Shown one piece after another: positions 16,891 to 25,778 of a DNA stretch of 64,000 nucleotides (its first letter is position 1; every line of letters begins with the position of its first letter). The notes below the pieces were generated by a model. The model searched no databases. It saw nothing but the letters and a program-made list of their open reading frames with translations, and was not told the DNA's origin. The DNA is from Pseudomonas asplenii. GTDB lineage: Bacteria > Pseudomonadota > Gammaproteobacteria > Pseudomonadales > Pseudomonadaceae. Both the position numbers and the translations under genes were made by a program. The stretch spans positions 74,855 to 138,854 of the forward strand of contig NZ_JSYZ01000017.1 in NCBI RefSeq assembly GCF_001293465.1, in the 5' to 3' direction.

Positions 16891-17358
16891 TCAGCCCTTG
16901 GCCTTGCCATTGCCGTTGGTTTCCAAGTGCCCCAGTGGCACCCGCGGCTCGATGGCGCTGGACAGCACGACCGAGGTCTTGCTGAGGCCGAACTGGGCCA
17001 CCCGGTTGATCAGGTCCTCCAGCTCGCCCATCGAGCCCACCGCCGCCTGCATGATCACGCAAGGGTCGCCCGTGACCCGATGGCATTCGGTGATCTGCGG
17101 GATCTGCGCCAGATCGTCGTAGATCTGCTGCTTGCCATGCTGGTTCATCCGTAACTCGATCACGCAACGGATCGGCAGGCCGAGCTTGTCCAGGTCGACC
17201 TTGGCCTGGTAGCCGGTGATCACGCCGCTGCTCTCCAGCTTCGAGACCCGCTCGGCCACCGCCGGGGCCGACAGGTTGACCTTGCGCGCCAGTTCGGCGA
17301 ACGAGGCGCGGCCGTTTTCCAGCAAAGCACCGAGGATCAAACGGTCGTATTTATCCAT
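16891..17358 (-). CDS. Lrp/AsnC family transcriptional regulator
   Basis: A 155-residue Lrp/AsnC protein. The HTH is at residues 4-60 (ASFAELARKVNLSAPAVAER) and the RAM domain at about 65-140 (ITECHRVTGDPCVIMQAA). A short polar tail, NGNGKAKG, follows. It is divergent from the yedA-like exporter gene, a common arrangement for an amino-acid sensor controlling an exporter. A perfect 7+7 inverted repeat lies between the two genes (17390-17410). Confidence 0.87.
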   Translation of the reverse strand: MDKYDRLILGALLENGRASFAELARKVNLSAPAVAERVSKLESSGVITGYQAKVDLDKLGLPIRCVIELRMNQHGKQQIYDDLAQIPQITECHRVTGDPCVIMQAAVGSMGELEDLINRVAQFGLSKTSVVLSSAIEPRVPLGHLETNGNGKAKG

Positions 17359-17389
17359 CTGCAGGGTCTCCGCAAGGCCGACTTTCGAA

Positions 17390-17410
17390 ATCACGGTTTA
17401 TACCCGTGAT
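17390..17410. promoter_or_regulatory. Palindromic operator candidate, ATCACGG-N7-CCGTGAT
   Basis: A perfect inverted repeat with a 7-base spacer lies 32 bases upstream of the lrp-type start and about 107 bases before the yedA start. Its position suits autoregulation and control of the divergent exporter. The match to an Lrp site is inference. Confidence 0.5.
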
Positions 17411-17516
17411 ATCCATGATTTAGAAAGTGTACCGGCGTGATTACGCGGTTTTGTAACTTATTATTTACCGAAGGCCTTTCTAGAATAGCCTTCCCTTGTC
17501 CTGCCCAGAGCCTCCC

Positions 17517-18407
17517 ATGCCTGCCCCTCGCCGCTTTCCGCTACCGTTGATCGGTGCCTTTTTCGCGCTGTATTTCATCTGGGGATCGACCTATCTGGCG
17601 ATCCGCATTGGCGTCGAGTCCTGGCCGCCGCTGATGATGGCCGGGATCCGTTTCGTGATCGCCGGTGCCCTGATGTATGCCTACCAGCGCTGGCGCGGGG
17701 TGCCGGCGCCGACCTGGCAGCAGTGGAAGGCCGCCGCGGTGATCGGCGTGTTGCTGCTGACCTTCGGCAACGGTGCGGTGACCCTGGCCGAGCATATCGG
17801 CGTAGCCTCGGGGATTGCCGCGCTGACGGTCGCCACCGTACCGCTGTTCACCCTGCTGTGCGGCTACTTCTGGGGGGGCCGCGCCACCCGTCTCGAATGG
17901 GCCGGCATCGTGCTCGGGCTGATCGGTATCGCTCTGCTCAACATGGGCTCCAACCTGCAGGGCAGCCCATTGGGTGCGGGCCTGATCCTGCTGGCGGCCG
18001 CCACCTGGTCCTTCGGTTCGGTGTGGAGCAAGCACCTGCCACTGCCGCCCGGCGGCATGGCCAGCGCGGCGGAGATGCTGGTGGCCGGCGTGGTGCTGCT
18101 GCTGGCCAGCTTTGCCCGCGGCGAGCGCCTGGCCCACATGCCCTCCGTCGAAGGCTGGGTGGTCATGGCCTACCTGGTGTTCTTCGGTTCGATCATCGCC
18201 TTCAACGCCTACATGTACCTGCTGAAGAATGTCCGTCCGGCGGCGGCCACCAGCTATGCCTACGTCAACCCGGCGGTGGCGGTGCTGCTGGGCATCCTGT
18301 TCGCCGACGAGCACATTGGCTGGCACGAATGCCTGGCCATGGCGGTGATCATCAGTGCCGTGGTGCTGATCGGTTTGCCGCAGTGGCGCAAGCCGAAAGG
18401 GGCCTGA
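17517..18407 (+). CDS. yedA: EamA/DMT-family exporter, YedA-like
   Basis: A 296-residue transporter with ten predicted membrane helices in two EamA repeats (about residues 10-140 and 150-285). The first repeat contains FIWGSTYLAIR and the second WSFGSVWSKHL, both hallmark positions. The overall pattern matches YedA-type drug/metabolite exporters, thought to export amino acids or related metabolites. ATG 17517 is used; an in-frame TTG 21 bases upstream is less likely. Its divergent Lrp neighbour supports an amino-acid-linked role. Confidence 0.82.
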   Translation: MPAPRRFPLPLIGAFFALYFIWGSTYLAIRIGVESWPPLMMAGIRFVIAGALMYAYQRWRGVPAPTWQQWKAAAVIGVLLLTFGNGAVTLAEHIGVASGIAALTVATVPLFTLLCGYFWGGRATRLEWAGIVLGLIGIALLNMGSNLQGSPLGAGLILLAAATWSFGSVWSKHLPLPPGGMASAAEMLVAGVVLLLASFARGERLAHMPSVEGWVVMAYLVFFGSIIAFNAYMYLLKNVRPAAATSYAYVNPAVAVLLGILFADEHIGWHECLAMAVIISAVVLIGLPQWRKPKGA

Positions 18408-18478
18408 CAGGTTAAACTGCCGCGCACGGCTTCTTGCGCTGACTCTTTTCCTACGGTGCTCTTTTTTATGGTACTTGC

Positions 18479-19816
18479 ATGACATTCGCCACTCTCGGCC
18501 TGATCGAACCCCTGACCCGGGCCCTGGACACTCTTGGCTACAAGGAGCCGACTCCGGTCCAGGCCCAGGCCATTCCCGCCGTACTGGCCGGCCGCGACCT
18601 GATGGCCGCGGCCCAGACAGGTACCGGCAAGACCGCCGGTTTCGCCCTGCCACTGCTGCAACTGCTGGCCATGGAGGGCCCCAAGGTCGCCGCCAACTCG
18701 CTGCGCGCGCTGATCCTGGTGCCGACCCGCGAACTGGCCGAGCAGGTCCACGAAAGCGTTCGCCAGTACGCCGAGCACCTGCCGCTGAGTACCTACGCGG
18801 TGTACGGTGGGGTCAGCATCAACCCGCAGATGATGAAGCTGCGCCGCGGCGTCGACCTGCTGGTGGCGACTCCGGGCCGCCTGCTCGATCTGTTTCGCCA
18901 GAACGCCATCAAGTTCAACCAGTTGCAGACCCTGGTACTGGACGAGGCCGACCGCATGCTCGACCTGGGTTTCCAGGAAGAGCTGGGCAACATCTACCGG
19001 GCCTTGCCGAAGAAGCGCCAGACCCTGCTGTTCTCGGCGACCTTCTCCGACGCCATCCGCCTGCTCGCCGGGCAGACGCTGAACAATCCGCTGAGCATCG
19101 AGGTCAGCCCGCGCAACGTGGCGGCCAGCACTGTCAAGCAGTGGGTGGTGACGGTCGACAAGAAGCGCAAGTCGGAACTGTTCGTGCACCTGCTGCGCAA
19201 GAACAAGTGGAAACAGGTGCTGGTGTTCGCCAAGACCCGCAACGGCGTCGACCAACTGGTGGAAAAGCTCCAGGGACTGGGCGTGAGTGCCGACGGCATC
19301 CATGGCGACCGGCCGCAGGCGACCCGGCAACGGGCGCTGGACAGCTTCAAGCAGGGCGAAGTGCAGATTCTGGTGGCGACCGACGTCGCGGCCCGTGGCC
19401 TGGATATCGAGGACCTGCCGCTGGTGGTCAACCTGGACCTGCCGATCGTCGCCGAGGACTACGTGCACCGGATCGGTCGCACCGGTCGTGCCGGTTCCAC
19501 CGGCGAGGCGATTTCCCTGGTGTGTGCCGATGAAGTGAACCTGTTGTCGGCGATCGAGACATTGACCCGCCAGACCCTCAAGCGGCAGGACGAGGCCGGT
19601 TTCGAGCCGGATCACCGGGTGCCGCAGACCGACGGGGCCGGCAACGTGGTGAAGAAACCGAAAAAGCCAAAGAAACCCAAGGAATCGGGCGGTGGCAAGC
19701 GCAACCTGGGGCGCTGGGTGGACAGTGGCGAGAAACCGGAGGACGTGGCGCCGCCGGTCAAACCGGTGCGCAAGGTGCCGGCGTTCAATACCGGGCCGCG
19801 CAAGCGCAAGCCCTGA
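18479..19816 (+). CDS. rhlE: DEAD-box RNA helicase RhlE
   Basis: A 445-residue DEAD-box helicase: Q motif (GYKEPTPVQ), Walker A AQTGTGKT, PTRELAEQ, VATPGRLLD, DEAD (VLDEADRMLD), SAT, ARGLDIEDLP and HRIGRTGRAGSTGEA. The tail after residue 375 is basic, with KKPKKPKKPK, as in the RNA-binding tails of RhlE proteins. These helicases act in ribosome assembly and RNA decay. The ATG at 18479 is just ahead of the Q motif. Confidence 0.9.
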   Translation: MTFATLGLIEPLTRALDTLGYKEPTPVQAQAIPAVLAGRDLMAAAQTGTGKTAGFALPLLQLLAMEGPKVAANSLRALILVPTRELAEQVHESVRQYAEHLPLSTYAVYGGVSINPQMMKLRRGVDLLVATPGRLLDLFRQNAIKFNQLQTLVLDEADRMLDLGFQEELGNIYRALPKKRQTLLFSATFSDAIRLLAGQTLNNPLSIEVSPRNVAASTVKQWVVTVDKKRKSELFVHLLRKNKWKQVLVFAKTRNGVDQLVEKLQGLGVSADGIHGDRPQATRQRALDSFKQGEVQILVATDVAARGLDIEDLPLVVNLDLPIVAEDYVHRIGRTGRAGSTGEAISLVCADEVNLLSAIETLTRQTLKRQDEAGFEPDHRVPQTDGAGNVVKKPKKPKKPKESGGGKRNLGRWVDSGEKPEDVAPPVKPVRKVPAFNTGPRKRKP

Positions 19817-19881
19817 GCCTGATCTTCCGATCGTTCCCACGCGGCGCGTGGGAGCGATCATGAACATCGAGTCGTCAGACT

Positions 19882-21120
19882 TCAGGACTGGCGCCGCAGC
19901 CACTCCAGCATGCCTTTCCCCGCCACCCGCCCGCTGGCGAAGCAGGCGGTCAGCAGGTAGCCGCCGGTCGGCGCTTCCCAGTCGAGCATTTCGCCGGCGC
20001 AGAATACCCCCGGCAACGCCTTGAGCATCAGGCGCTCATCCATCGCTTCGAAGGTCACGCCACCGGCACTGCTGATGGCCTCGTCCAGCGGGCGGGGCGC
20101 TACCAACTTCAATGGCAGGGCCTTTATCGCGTTTGCCAGCTGCTCGGGGTCGCCGAAGCAGGCAGCATCCGTCAGCTCACGCAACAACGCCGCCTTGACC
20201 CCGTCGATGCCGACCTGGCTGTGCAGGTGCTTGGCCATCGAGCGCGAGCCACGTGGCTTGGCCAGGGCGTTGCGCAGTTGTTCCCGGGTCTTGCCGGGCA
20301 GCAGGTCGATCTCGATCACGGCCGAGCCGTGCTGATTGATCTGTTCGCGAATCCCGGCGGACAAGGCGTAGATCAGGCTGCCTTCGATCCCGCTGACGGT
20401 AATCACGCACTCGCCGAGGCGCAGGGCGTCGTGCTGCAGCCCGATAGCGACGTTCTTCAGCGGCGCGCCGGCAAACTTGTCCTTCAGCAGTGGGCTCCAG
20501 GCCTCGACCTCGAAGCCGCAGTTGCTCGGTTGCAACGGCGCAACCCCGACCGCATGCTGTGCCAACAGCGGCAGCCAGGCACCGTCGGAGCCCAGCCGGG
20601 CCCAGCTGCCGCCACCGAGGGCCAGCAAGGTCGCGTCGGGGTTGACGAGCTTTTCGCCGTCCGGGCTGTGGATAACCAGCTTGCCGTCCTGCCAGCCGGT
20701 CCAGCGATGGCGGGTGTGGATAACCACCCCGGCCTCGCGCAGACGCTTGAGCCAGGCGCGCAACAGCGGTGCGGCCTTCATGTCGCTGGGGAAAACCCGG
20801 CCGGAGGTGCCGACGAAGGTGGTTATCCCCAGGCCGTGAATCCACTCGCGCAGTTCATCCGCGCCGAACGCCCGCAGCATCGGCGCGATCTGCGGTGCAC
20901 GTTCGGCGTAGCGCGAGAGAAAGGCCGGGTAGGGCTCGGAATGAGTGATGTTCATGCCGCCGACGCCGGCCAGCAGGAACTTGCGTCCGACCGAGGGCAT
21001 GCCGTCGTACAGGTCGACCTGGGTACCCGCCTGGCTCAGGACCTCGGCGGCCATCAGGCCGGCGGGGCCACCGCCGATGATGGCGACGCGGGAAGGAGTA
21101 TCGGGGGCTGGACGGGTCAT
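19882..21120 (-). CDS. TIGR03862 family flavoprotein (HI0933/BaiN-like)
   Basis: A 412-residue FAD-binding oxidoreductase. The dinucleotide-binding motif is IIGGGPAGLMAAE at residues 14-26. The family signature GRKFLLAGVGGMNITHSEP follows near 45, and GVFCAGEMLDWEAPTGGYLLTACFASGRVAG near the C-terminus completes the FAD site. TIGR03862 proteins are widespread and uncharacterised, related to HI0933/YhiN and BaiN. It stands alone, convergent with rhlE. Confidence 0.87.
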   Translation of the reverse strand: MTRPAPDTPSRVAIIGGGPAGLMAAEVLSQAGTQVDLYDGMPSVGRKFLLAGVGGMNITHSEPYPAFLSRYAERAPQIAPMLRAFGADELREWIHGLGITTFVGTSGRVFPSDMKAAPLLRAWLKRLREAGVVIHTRHRWTGWQDGKLVIHSPDGEKLVNPDATLLALGGGSWARLGSDGAWLPLLAQHAVGVAPLQPSNCGFEVEAWSPLLKDKFAGAPLKNVAIGLQHDALRLGECVITVSGIEGSLIYALSAGIREQINQHGSAVIEIDLLPGKTREQLRNALAKPRGSRSMAKHLHSQVGIDGVKAALLRELTDAACFGDPEQLANAIKALPLKLVAPRPLDEAISSAGGVTFEAMDERLMLKALPGVFCAGEMLDWEAPTGGYLLTACFASGRVAGKGMLEWLRRQS

Positions 21121-21373
21121 GGCGGGCTGCGAATCGGCTGGATGGGGGCGCGTATTCTACGTTTTTCCACAGCCTTGTGTGGGGTGGGCGGTGCGGGGCT
21201 TGCCCGCGAATAGGCCCTCCTGTCTTGCACACTTCCATCGAACCGGCACGGCATCGGCATGTGTACGAAAAACATACAGCCACCTGTGAGCCTTGCTCTG
21301 CAAGGCCTGTGCAGCCTTTCACGCAGGTTATCCACAGGCGGTTCCACAGGCATTGTGGGTAAGCCTGCACAAC
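21121..21373. promoter_or_regulatory. Intergenic with a REP singlet and a DnaA-box-like site
   Basis: About 250 bases lie between the HDAC-like and TIGR03862 genes. GGGGCTTGCCCGCGAATAGG near 21195-21214 matches the REP core seen elsewhere in the window. TTATCCACA at 21328-21336 matches the DnaA-box consensus exactly, and a one-mismatch form (TTTTCCACA) lies near 21165. No coding frame is supported. Confidence 0.45.
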
Positions 21374-22294
21374 TCAATGACAGCCTGATGACGTCCAGAC
21401 CCGCTGTGCACTGTGATGCAGGATACCGTGGCGGCGGGCCAGGGCCTGGCGGTCCTTGCTGTAGCCGCCGCCGATCACCCCGACCACCGGGATGTCACGG
21501 CCCAGGCAGTGGCGCAGGACCTTTTCGTCGCGGGCCGCGACGCCTTCGTCGGTCAGTTGCAGGTAGCCGAGGGCATCGTCCTTGTGCACGTCGACACCGG
21601 CGTCATACAGCACCAGGTCCGGCTGATACAGCGGCAGCAGATAGTTCAGCGCATCGTCCACCACCCGCAGGTAGTCGGCATCGCCCATGCCCATGGGCAG
21701 GGGGATGTCCCAGTCACTGCGGGCCTTGCGCGCCGGGAAGTTTTTCTCGCAATGCAGGGAAACCGTAATGGCTTCGGGAGTGTCTTCAAGGATGCGGGCG
21801 GTGCCGTCGCCCTGGTGCACGTCGCAGTCGAAGATCAGCACCCGGTCCACGCGCCCGCTTTCGAGGAAATAGCGGCTGATCACCGCGAGGTCGTTGAAGA
21901 TGCAGAAACCTGCCGGGTGGTCGTAGTGGGCATGATGGGTGCCGCCGGCCAGGTGGCAGGCCAGGCCATGTTCCAGGGCCTGTTCGGCGGCCAGCAGCGA
22001 GCCGCCGACCGCCCGCACGGTGCGCCGGGCCAGGGCTTCGTTCCAGGGCAGGCCGAGGCGGCGCTGGTCTTCACGGGACAGTTCGCCGGCCATGTAGCGT
22101 TCGATGTAGTCCCGGTCATGGGCCAGGGCGAGGATATCCACAGGGCAGATCTGCGGGCGCAGCAACGCCGGGTCGCTGGTCAGGCCGCTGTCCACCAGGT
22201 GATCGCGCAGCAGGCGGAACTTGTCCATGGGGAAACGATGCTCCGGCGGAAACTCGGGGCTGTAGTCGTCGTGATAGATCAGTGGCAACGGCAT
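21374..22294 (-). CDS. Histone deacetylase-like amidohydrolase
   Basis: A 306-residue arginase/deacetylase-fold enzyme. It has GGTHHAHYDHPAGFCIFND (active-site His pair and Asp), FDCDVHQGDGT (zinc-binding Asp and His), YDAGVDVHKDD (third zinc Asp) and GGGYSKD (catalytic Tyr). All residues for a Zn-dependent deacetylase are present. Bacterial members act on acetylpolyamines, acetoin-type or other acylated amines; the substrate here is unknown. ATG 22294 fits the family start (MPLPLIYHDDYSPEFP). Confidence 0.88.
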   Translation of the reverse strand: MPLPLIYHDDYSPEFPPEHRFPMDKFRLLRDHLVDSGLTSDPALLRPQICPVDILALAHDRDYIERYMAGELSREDQRRLGLPWNEALARRTVRAVGGSLLAAEQALEHGLACHLAGGTHHAHYDHPAGFCIFNDLAVISRYFLESGRVDRVLIFDCDVHQGDGTARILEDTPEAITVSLHCEKNFPARKARSDWDIPLPMGMGDADYLRVVDDALNYLLPLYQPDLVLYDAGVDVHKDDALGYLQLTDEGVAARDEKVLRHCLGRDIPVVGVIGGGYSKDRQALARRHGILHHSAQRVWTSSGCH

Positions 22295-22388
22295 GGCGAT
22301 TTCATGTAGGAATGAGTGAAGGATCTTATCAGCGCGATACACTTGCGGGCAGGCAACAGCGTGGCAAGGAAACCTGAAGGGGGGAATG

Positions 22389-22958
22389 ATGGAGCCGATA
22401 CTGGAACTTGAGAGTGCGCGTCTGCTGTTACGCCAGTGGCGTGACGACGACTTGCCGGAATTTGCCCGGATGTGCGCCGATCCTCAAGTGATGCGCTATT
22501 TCCCGGTGACCTTGAGCCGCCTGGAAAGCGCCGCGCTGATCGGGCGCCTTCGCGGCCATTTCGCCGAGCACGGTTTTGGCCTGTGGGCCCTGGAGCGCAA
22601 GGACACCGGTGCGTTCATCGGCCTGACCGGGCTGGCCCATGTCAGCTTCGACGCCGACTTCACCCCGGCGGTGGAGATCGGCTGGCGCCTGGCCCATGAG
22701 CACTGGGGCCTGGGTTATGCCAGCGAGGCCGCCTGGACCGCCTTGCGCTGTGCGTTCGATCGCCTGGCGCTGGAGGAAGTGGTGGCCTTCACCACCGAAA
22801 CCAATACCCCTTCGCAGAAGGTCATGCAGGCCATCGGCATGCACTACGATCCGTCGGCGGATTTCGAGCATCCCAAGCTGGCCGAGGACCATCCGTTGCG
22901 CAAGCACGTGCTGTACCGCATCAGCCGCGACCAGTGGCTGGAAACCCTGCACGGCTAG
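22389..22958 (+). CDS. GNAT N-acetyltransferase, RimJ/RimL-like
   Basis: A 189-residue acetyltransferase beginning MEPILELESARLLLRQW. It has the RimJ/L-type core: GFGLWALERKDTGAFIGLTGL, EIGWRLAHEHWGLGYASEAA (acetyl-CoA loop) and TETNTPSQKVMQAIGM. Such proteins acetylate protein N-termini, antibiotics or small amines. The second of two adjacent ATG codons has better spacing from AAGGGGGG. The TAG stop lies inside the left arm of a long palindromic element, which may have supplied it. Confidence 0.8.
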   Translation: MEPILELESARLLLRQWRDDDLPEFARMCADPQVMRYFPVTLSRLESAALIGRLRGHFAEHGFGLWALERKDTGAFIGLTGLAHVSFDADFTPAVEIGWRLAHEHWGLGYASEAAWTALRCAFDRLALEEVVAFTTETNTPSQKVMQAIGMHYDPSADFEHPKLAEDHPLRKHVLYRISRDQWLETLHG

Positions 22959-23120
22959 TGGCCTGTATGGTTGATTCGAATACTCAAATTCGGGCCCAGG
23001 GGGTTGCCAGGCAAGGCGCCATGACGAGTCGTAGCAGGGCTACGGCGAGGAATGGCAACGCTGTCTGGCGAAGCCATGGGCTCGGAGTCGAGCATGCGAA
23101 TTAGCCACACGGGCCACTAG
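22955..23120. repeat. Long palindromic element (MITE-like), copy 1
   Basis: A 166-base imperfect palindrome. Ends CTAGTGGCC (22955-22963) and GGCCACTAG (23112-23120) are perfect inverted copies, and similarity continues inward through GATTCGAA/TGCGAAT and GGGCCCA/TGGGCTC to a small GTAGC-AGG-GCTAC hairpin at the centre. It starts in the GNAT stop codon. A second, much shorter copy with related termini lies at 34215-34266. There is no open frame, so it is a non-autonomous element or structured RNA. Confidence 0.7.
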
Positions 23121-23238
23121 GGCCTGGGGGCTGCAAACGCTGTATCATTTGCGGCATGAGCGCTGTCGTCGAACAGCGAATGACCTCGACCGCCGCAGCC
23201 AAGGCTGGGCGGCATTGCCCTGTGTGAGGAGCGTTTTG

Positions 23239-24108
23239 ATGAGCCACGTGCTGGAAGACCTGGTCGACTTGCTGACCCTGGAATCTATCGAGGAAAACCT
23301 CTTTCGCGGGCGTAGCCAGGACCTCGGCTTTCGCCAGCTGTTTGGTGGCCAGGTGCTGGGCCAATCCCTGTCGGCGGCGAGCCAGACCGTCGAGGACGCG
23401 CGGCACGTACATTCGCTGCACGGCTACTTCCTGCGCCCCGGCGATGCGGCGCTGCCGGTGGTGTATTCGGTCGACCGCGTGCGCGACGGCGGCAGCTTCA
23501 GCACCCGGCGCGTGACCGCGATCCAGAAGGGCCACCCGATCTTCACCTGCAGCGCGTCGTTCCAGTACGACGAAAAAGGCTTCGAGCACCAGAGCAGCAT
23601 GCCGCAGGTGGTGGGGCCGGAGAACCTGCCGTCGGAGCTGGAAATCACCCGCCAGCGCGCCCACCTGATCCCCGAGCACATGCGCGACAAGCTGTTGTGC
23701 CCCAAACCGATCGAAGTGCGCCCGGTGACCGAGAAGGACCCTTACAACCCGCAGCCGGCCGATCCGATCAAGTATGTCTGGTTCCGCGCCGACGGCGCCC
23801 TGGCCGATATTCCGGCGTTGCACAAGTACCTGCTGGCCTACGCTTCGGACTTCGGCCTGCTGACCACCTCGATGCTGCCCCATGGCAAGTCGGTGTGGCA
23901 GAAGGACATGCAGGTCGCCAGCCTGGACCACGCGCTGTGGTTCCACTCCGACCTGCGCGCCGATGACTGGCTGCTGTACGCGATGGACAGCCCCTGGGCC
24001 GGCAACTCCCGCGGTTTCTCCCGTGGCAGCGTGTACAACCGCGCCGGTGTGCTGGTGGCGTCGGTGACCCAGGAAGGCCTGATCCGTCACCGCAAGGACT
24101 GGGCATGA
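23239..24108 (+). CDS. tesB: Acyl-CoA thioesterase II (TesB)
   Basis: A 289-residue double-hotdog thioesterase. The N-terminal repeat has NLFRGRSQDLGFRQLFGGQVLGQSL. The C-terminal repeat has SLDHALWFHSDLRADDWLLYAMDSPWAGNSRGF, with the catalytic Asp in LDHALWFH. It hydrolyses medium- to long-chain acyl-CoA. ATG 23239 has GAGG upstream and matches family length. It overlaps the HAD gene by 4 bases, so the two are co-translated. Confidence 0.92.
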   Translation: MSHVLEDLVDLLTLESIEENLFRGRSQDLGFRQLFGGQVLGQSLSAASQTVEDARHVHSLHGYFLRPGDAALPVVYSVDRVRDGGSFSTRRVTAIQKGHPIFTCSASFQYDEKGFEHQSSMPQVVGPENLPSELEITRQRAHLIPEHMRDKLLCPKPIEVRPVTEKDPYNPQPADPIKYVWFRADGALADIPALHKYLLAYASDFGLLTTSMLPHGKSVWQKDMQVASLDHALWFHSDLRADDWLLYAMDSPWAGNSRGFSRGSVYNRAGVLVASVTQEGLIRHRKDWA

Positions 24109-24701
24109 GCCTGGCCGATGTACGTCACTGGGTGTTCGACATGGACGGCACCCTGACCGTCGCCGTGCATGATTTCGCGGCGATTCGCGTGGCCCTGTCG
24201 ATTCCGCCGCAAGACGACATTCTCACCCACCTGGCGGCGCTGCCGGCCGACGAGGCGGCGGCCAAGCATGCCTGGCTGCTGGAGCATGAGCGTGACCTGG
24301 CGCTGGGGTCCAGGCCGGCGGTGGGGGCGGTGGAACTGGTGCGCGAACTGGCCGGGCGCGGCTATCGCCTGGGCATCCTGACGCGCAATGCCCGCGAGCT
24401 GGCCCATGTCACCCTGGAAGCGATCGGCCTGGCCGACTGCTTCGCCATGGAGGATGTGCTGGGCCGCGACGACGCGCCACCCAAGCCGCACCCGGGCGGT
24501 CTGCTGAAACTGGCCGAGGCCTGGGACGTGGCGCCGGGCGAGATGGTGATGGTCGGCGACTACCGCTTCGACCTCGATTGCGGGCGGGCGGCGGGGACCC
24601 GGACGGTGCTGGTGAACCTGCCGGACAATCCCTGGCCGGAGCTGGCCGACTGGCATGCCGAGGATTGTGCGGTGTTGCAGCGGATGATTGGCCAGTCGTA
24701 G
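24105..24701 (+). CDS. HAD-superfamily phosphatase (HAD-IA)
   Basis: A 198-residue HAD hydrolase with all four motifs: FDMDGTLT (motif I), LTRN (II), KPHP (III Lys) and GDYRFDLDCGRAAG (IV). A small helical cap lies between motifs I and II. It resembles phosphoglycolate-phosphatase-like HAD-IA proteins, but the substrate is unknown. Its ATG overlaps the tesB stop. Confidence 0.85.
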   Translation: MSLADVRHWVFDMDGTLTVAVHDFAAIRVALSIPPQDDILTHLAALPADEAAAKHAWLLEHERDLALGSRPAVGAVELVRELAGRGYRLGILTRNARELAHVTLEAIGLADCFAMEDVLGRDDAPPKPHPGGLLKLAEAWDVAPGEMVMVGDYRFDLDCGRAAGTRTVLVNLPDNPWPELADWHAEDCAVLQRMIGQS

Positions 24702-24716
24702 CGATTGCCACGAGGC

Positions 24717-25778
24717 TCAGCGCGGGAACAAGGCTTCCTGCCCCTGCGCAGAAGTGAACATCCGGTTGCCGTCATGCCCCACCCCCGGCACCTCCACCAA
24801 CTTCTGAGCCAACCCCTGCGGATGCCGCTGCTGCAGATAGGCAAAGTAGTTGTGCCCGCGGACCAGCCGATACGCACCCTGGGCCTCGGCCGCACAGCTC
24901 CTGTCCAGCGCCGGATGGTTCGGGTTGATGTCTTTCTGCCCGAGCAGGTAGGTGACATCACGCTGTACGTAGGCCTGTTCCAGTTGGGCCGATGATTGCC
25001 CGGTGACGTAAGCCGGCAGGTTCTGCAGGCCATACTTCCAGTCGTTGAAGCCCGGGCAGCCCGCCGGGTCGAAACCTTTCGCCGGCCGTTGTGCACTGAA
25101 ATAGGCGTAGGACGACGGATTGGCGACCACATAATGCAGCCGGATACCGCTGCCGGCCAACTGTGCGTCGCCGTGCCCGACCAGTGCATAACGCTGGACC
25201 ACCTGCCCACCGCCGGAGTGCCCGGCAATCACCACCTTGCGCAGTGCCGGGAATTTCTTGCGATTGCCCAGGCGCGCCAGGACTTCATCCAGCGCGGCAT
25301 AGGAGCTCATGGCAGCGGGCCCGGTGGCGGGCTCACCGGCCATCCAGTCATTGTCGTGCCAGCGCAACAGACGGTCGGGCAGGTGATTGCGCCGCACATC
25401 GCTCTCGTTGAGAAACTGCGGCGCGATGATCAGCGTGTTGCGCGCCTGGTCCGCCTGGGACGCGGCCGTTTCGGCGCTCTGCAGATAGGTCATGGCGTTG
25501 CGCAGGCGGCCGTGGACGATGATCAGCACCCGCTGCACATCCGGCATCGGCCCCTTCCAGTCGCGATTGAGGCCGACGCTCAATTCGCCGCCCGACAGTT
25601 TCAGGTGATCGGGGCTGACCTCCCTGACGCCATGCTCCGCCGCTCCCGCGCTGACACACAGCCCCAGCAACAGCGCTCCCTGCAGGAGCCGGCTTGCGGG
25701 CGATGGCGCCCGACCGGACGAGCGGGCAGCCAACTGGCGAAACACTCCGGTCAGCCAGCCACTGCCCCGTTCATTCAC
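24717..25778 (-). CDS. Secreted alpha/beta hydrolase
   Basis: A 353-residue exported serine hydrolase. A long signal peptide (hydrophobic core LLQGALLLGLCVSAGA) precedes an alpha/beta-hydrolase fold. The nucleophile elbow is IAGHSGGGQV, the oxyanion region IVHGRLR, and the terminal GVGHDGN His completes the triad; an Asp such as LGQKDINPNHP is the likely acid. The start is taken at a GTG whose GTGA overlaps the stop of the upstream zinc-peptidase gene. An ATG 27 bases earlier would overlap more. It may be an esterase or lipase; substrate unknown. Confidence 0.75.
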   Translation of the reverse strand: MNERGSGWLTGVFRQLAARSSGRAPSPASRLLQGALLLGLCVSAGAAEHGVREVSPDHLKLSGGELSVGLNRDWKGPMPDVQRVLIIVHGRLRNAMTYLQSAETAASQADQARNTLIIAPQFLNESDVRRNHLPDRLLRWHDNDWMAGEPATGPAAMSSYAALDEVLARLGNRKKFPALRKVVIAGHSGGGQVVQRYALVGHGDAQLAGSGIRLHYVVANPSSYAYFSAQRPAKGFDPAGCPGFNDWKYGLQNLPAYVTGQSSAQLEQAYVQRDVTYLLGQKDINPNHPALDRSCAAEAQGAYRLVRGHNYFAYLQQRHPQGLAQKLVEVPGVGHDGNRMFTSAQGQEALFPR

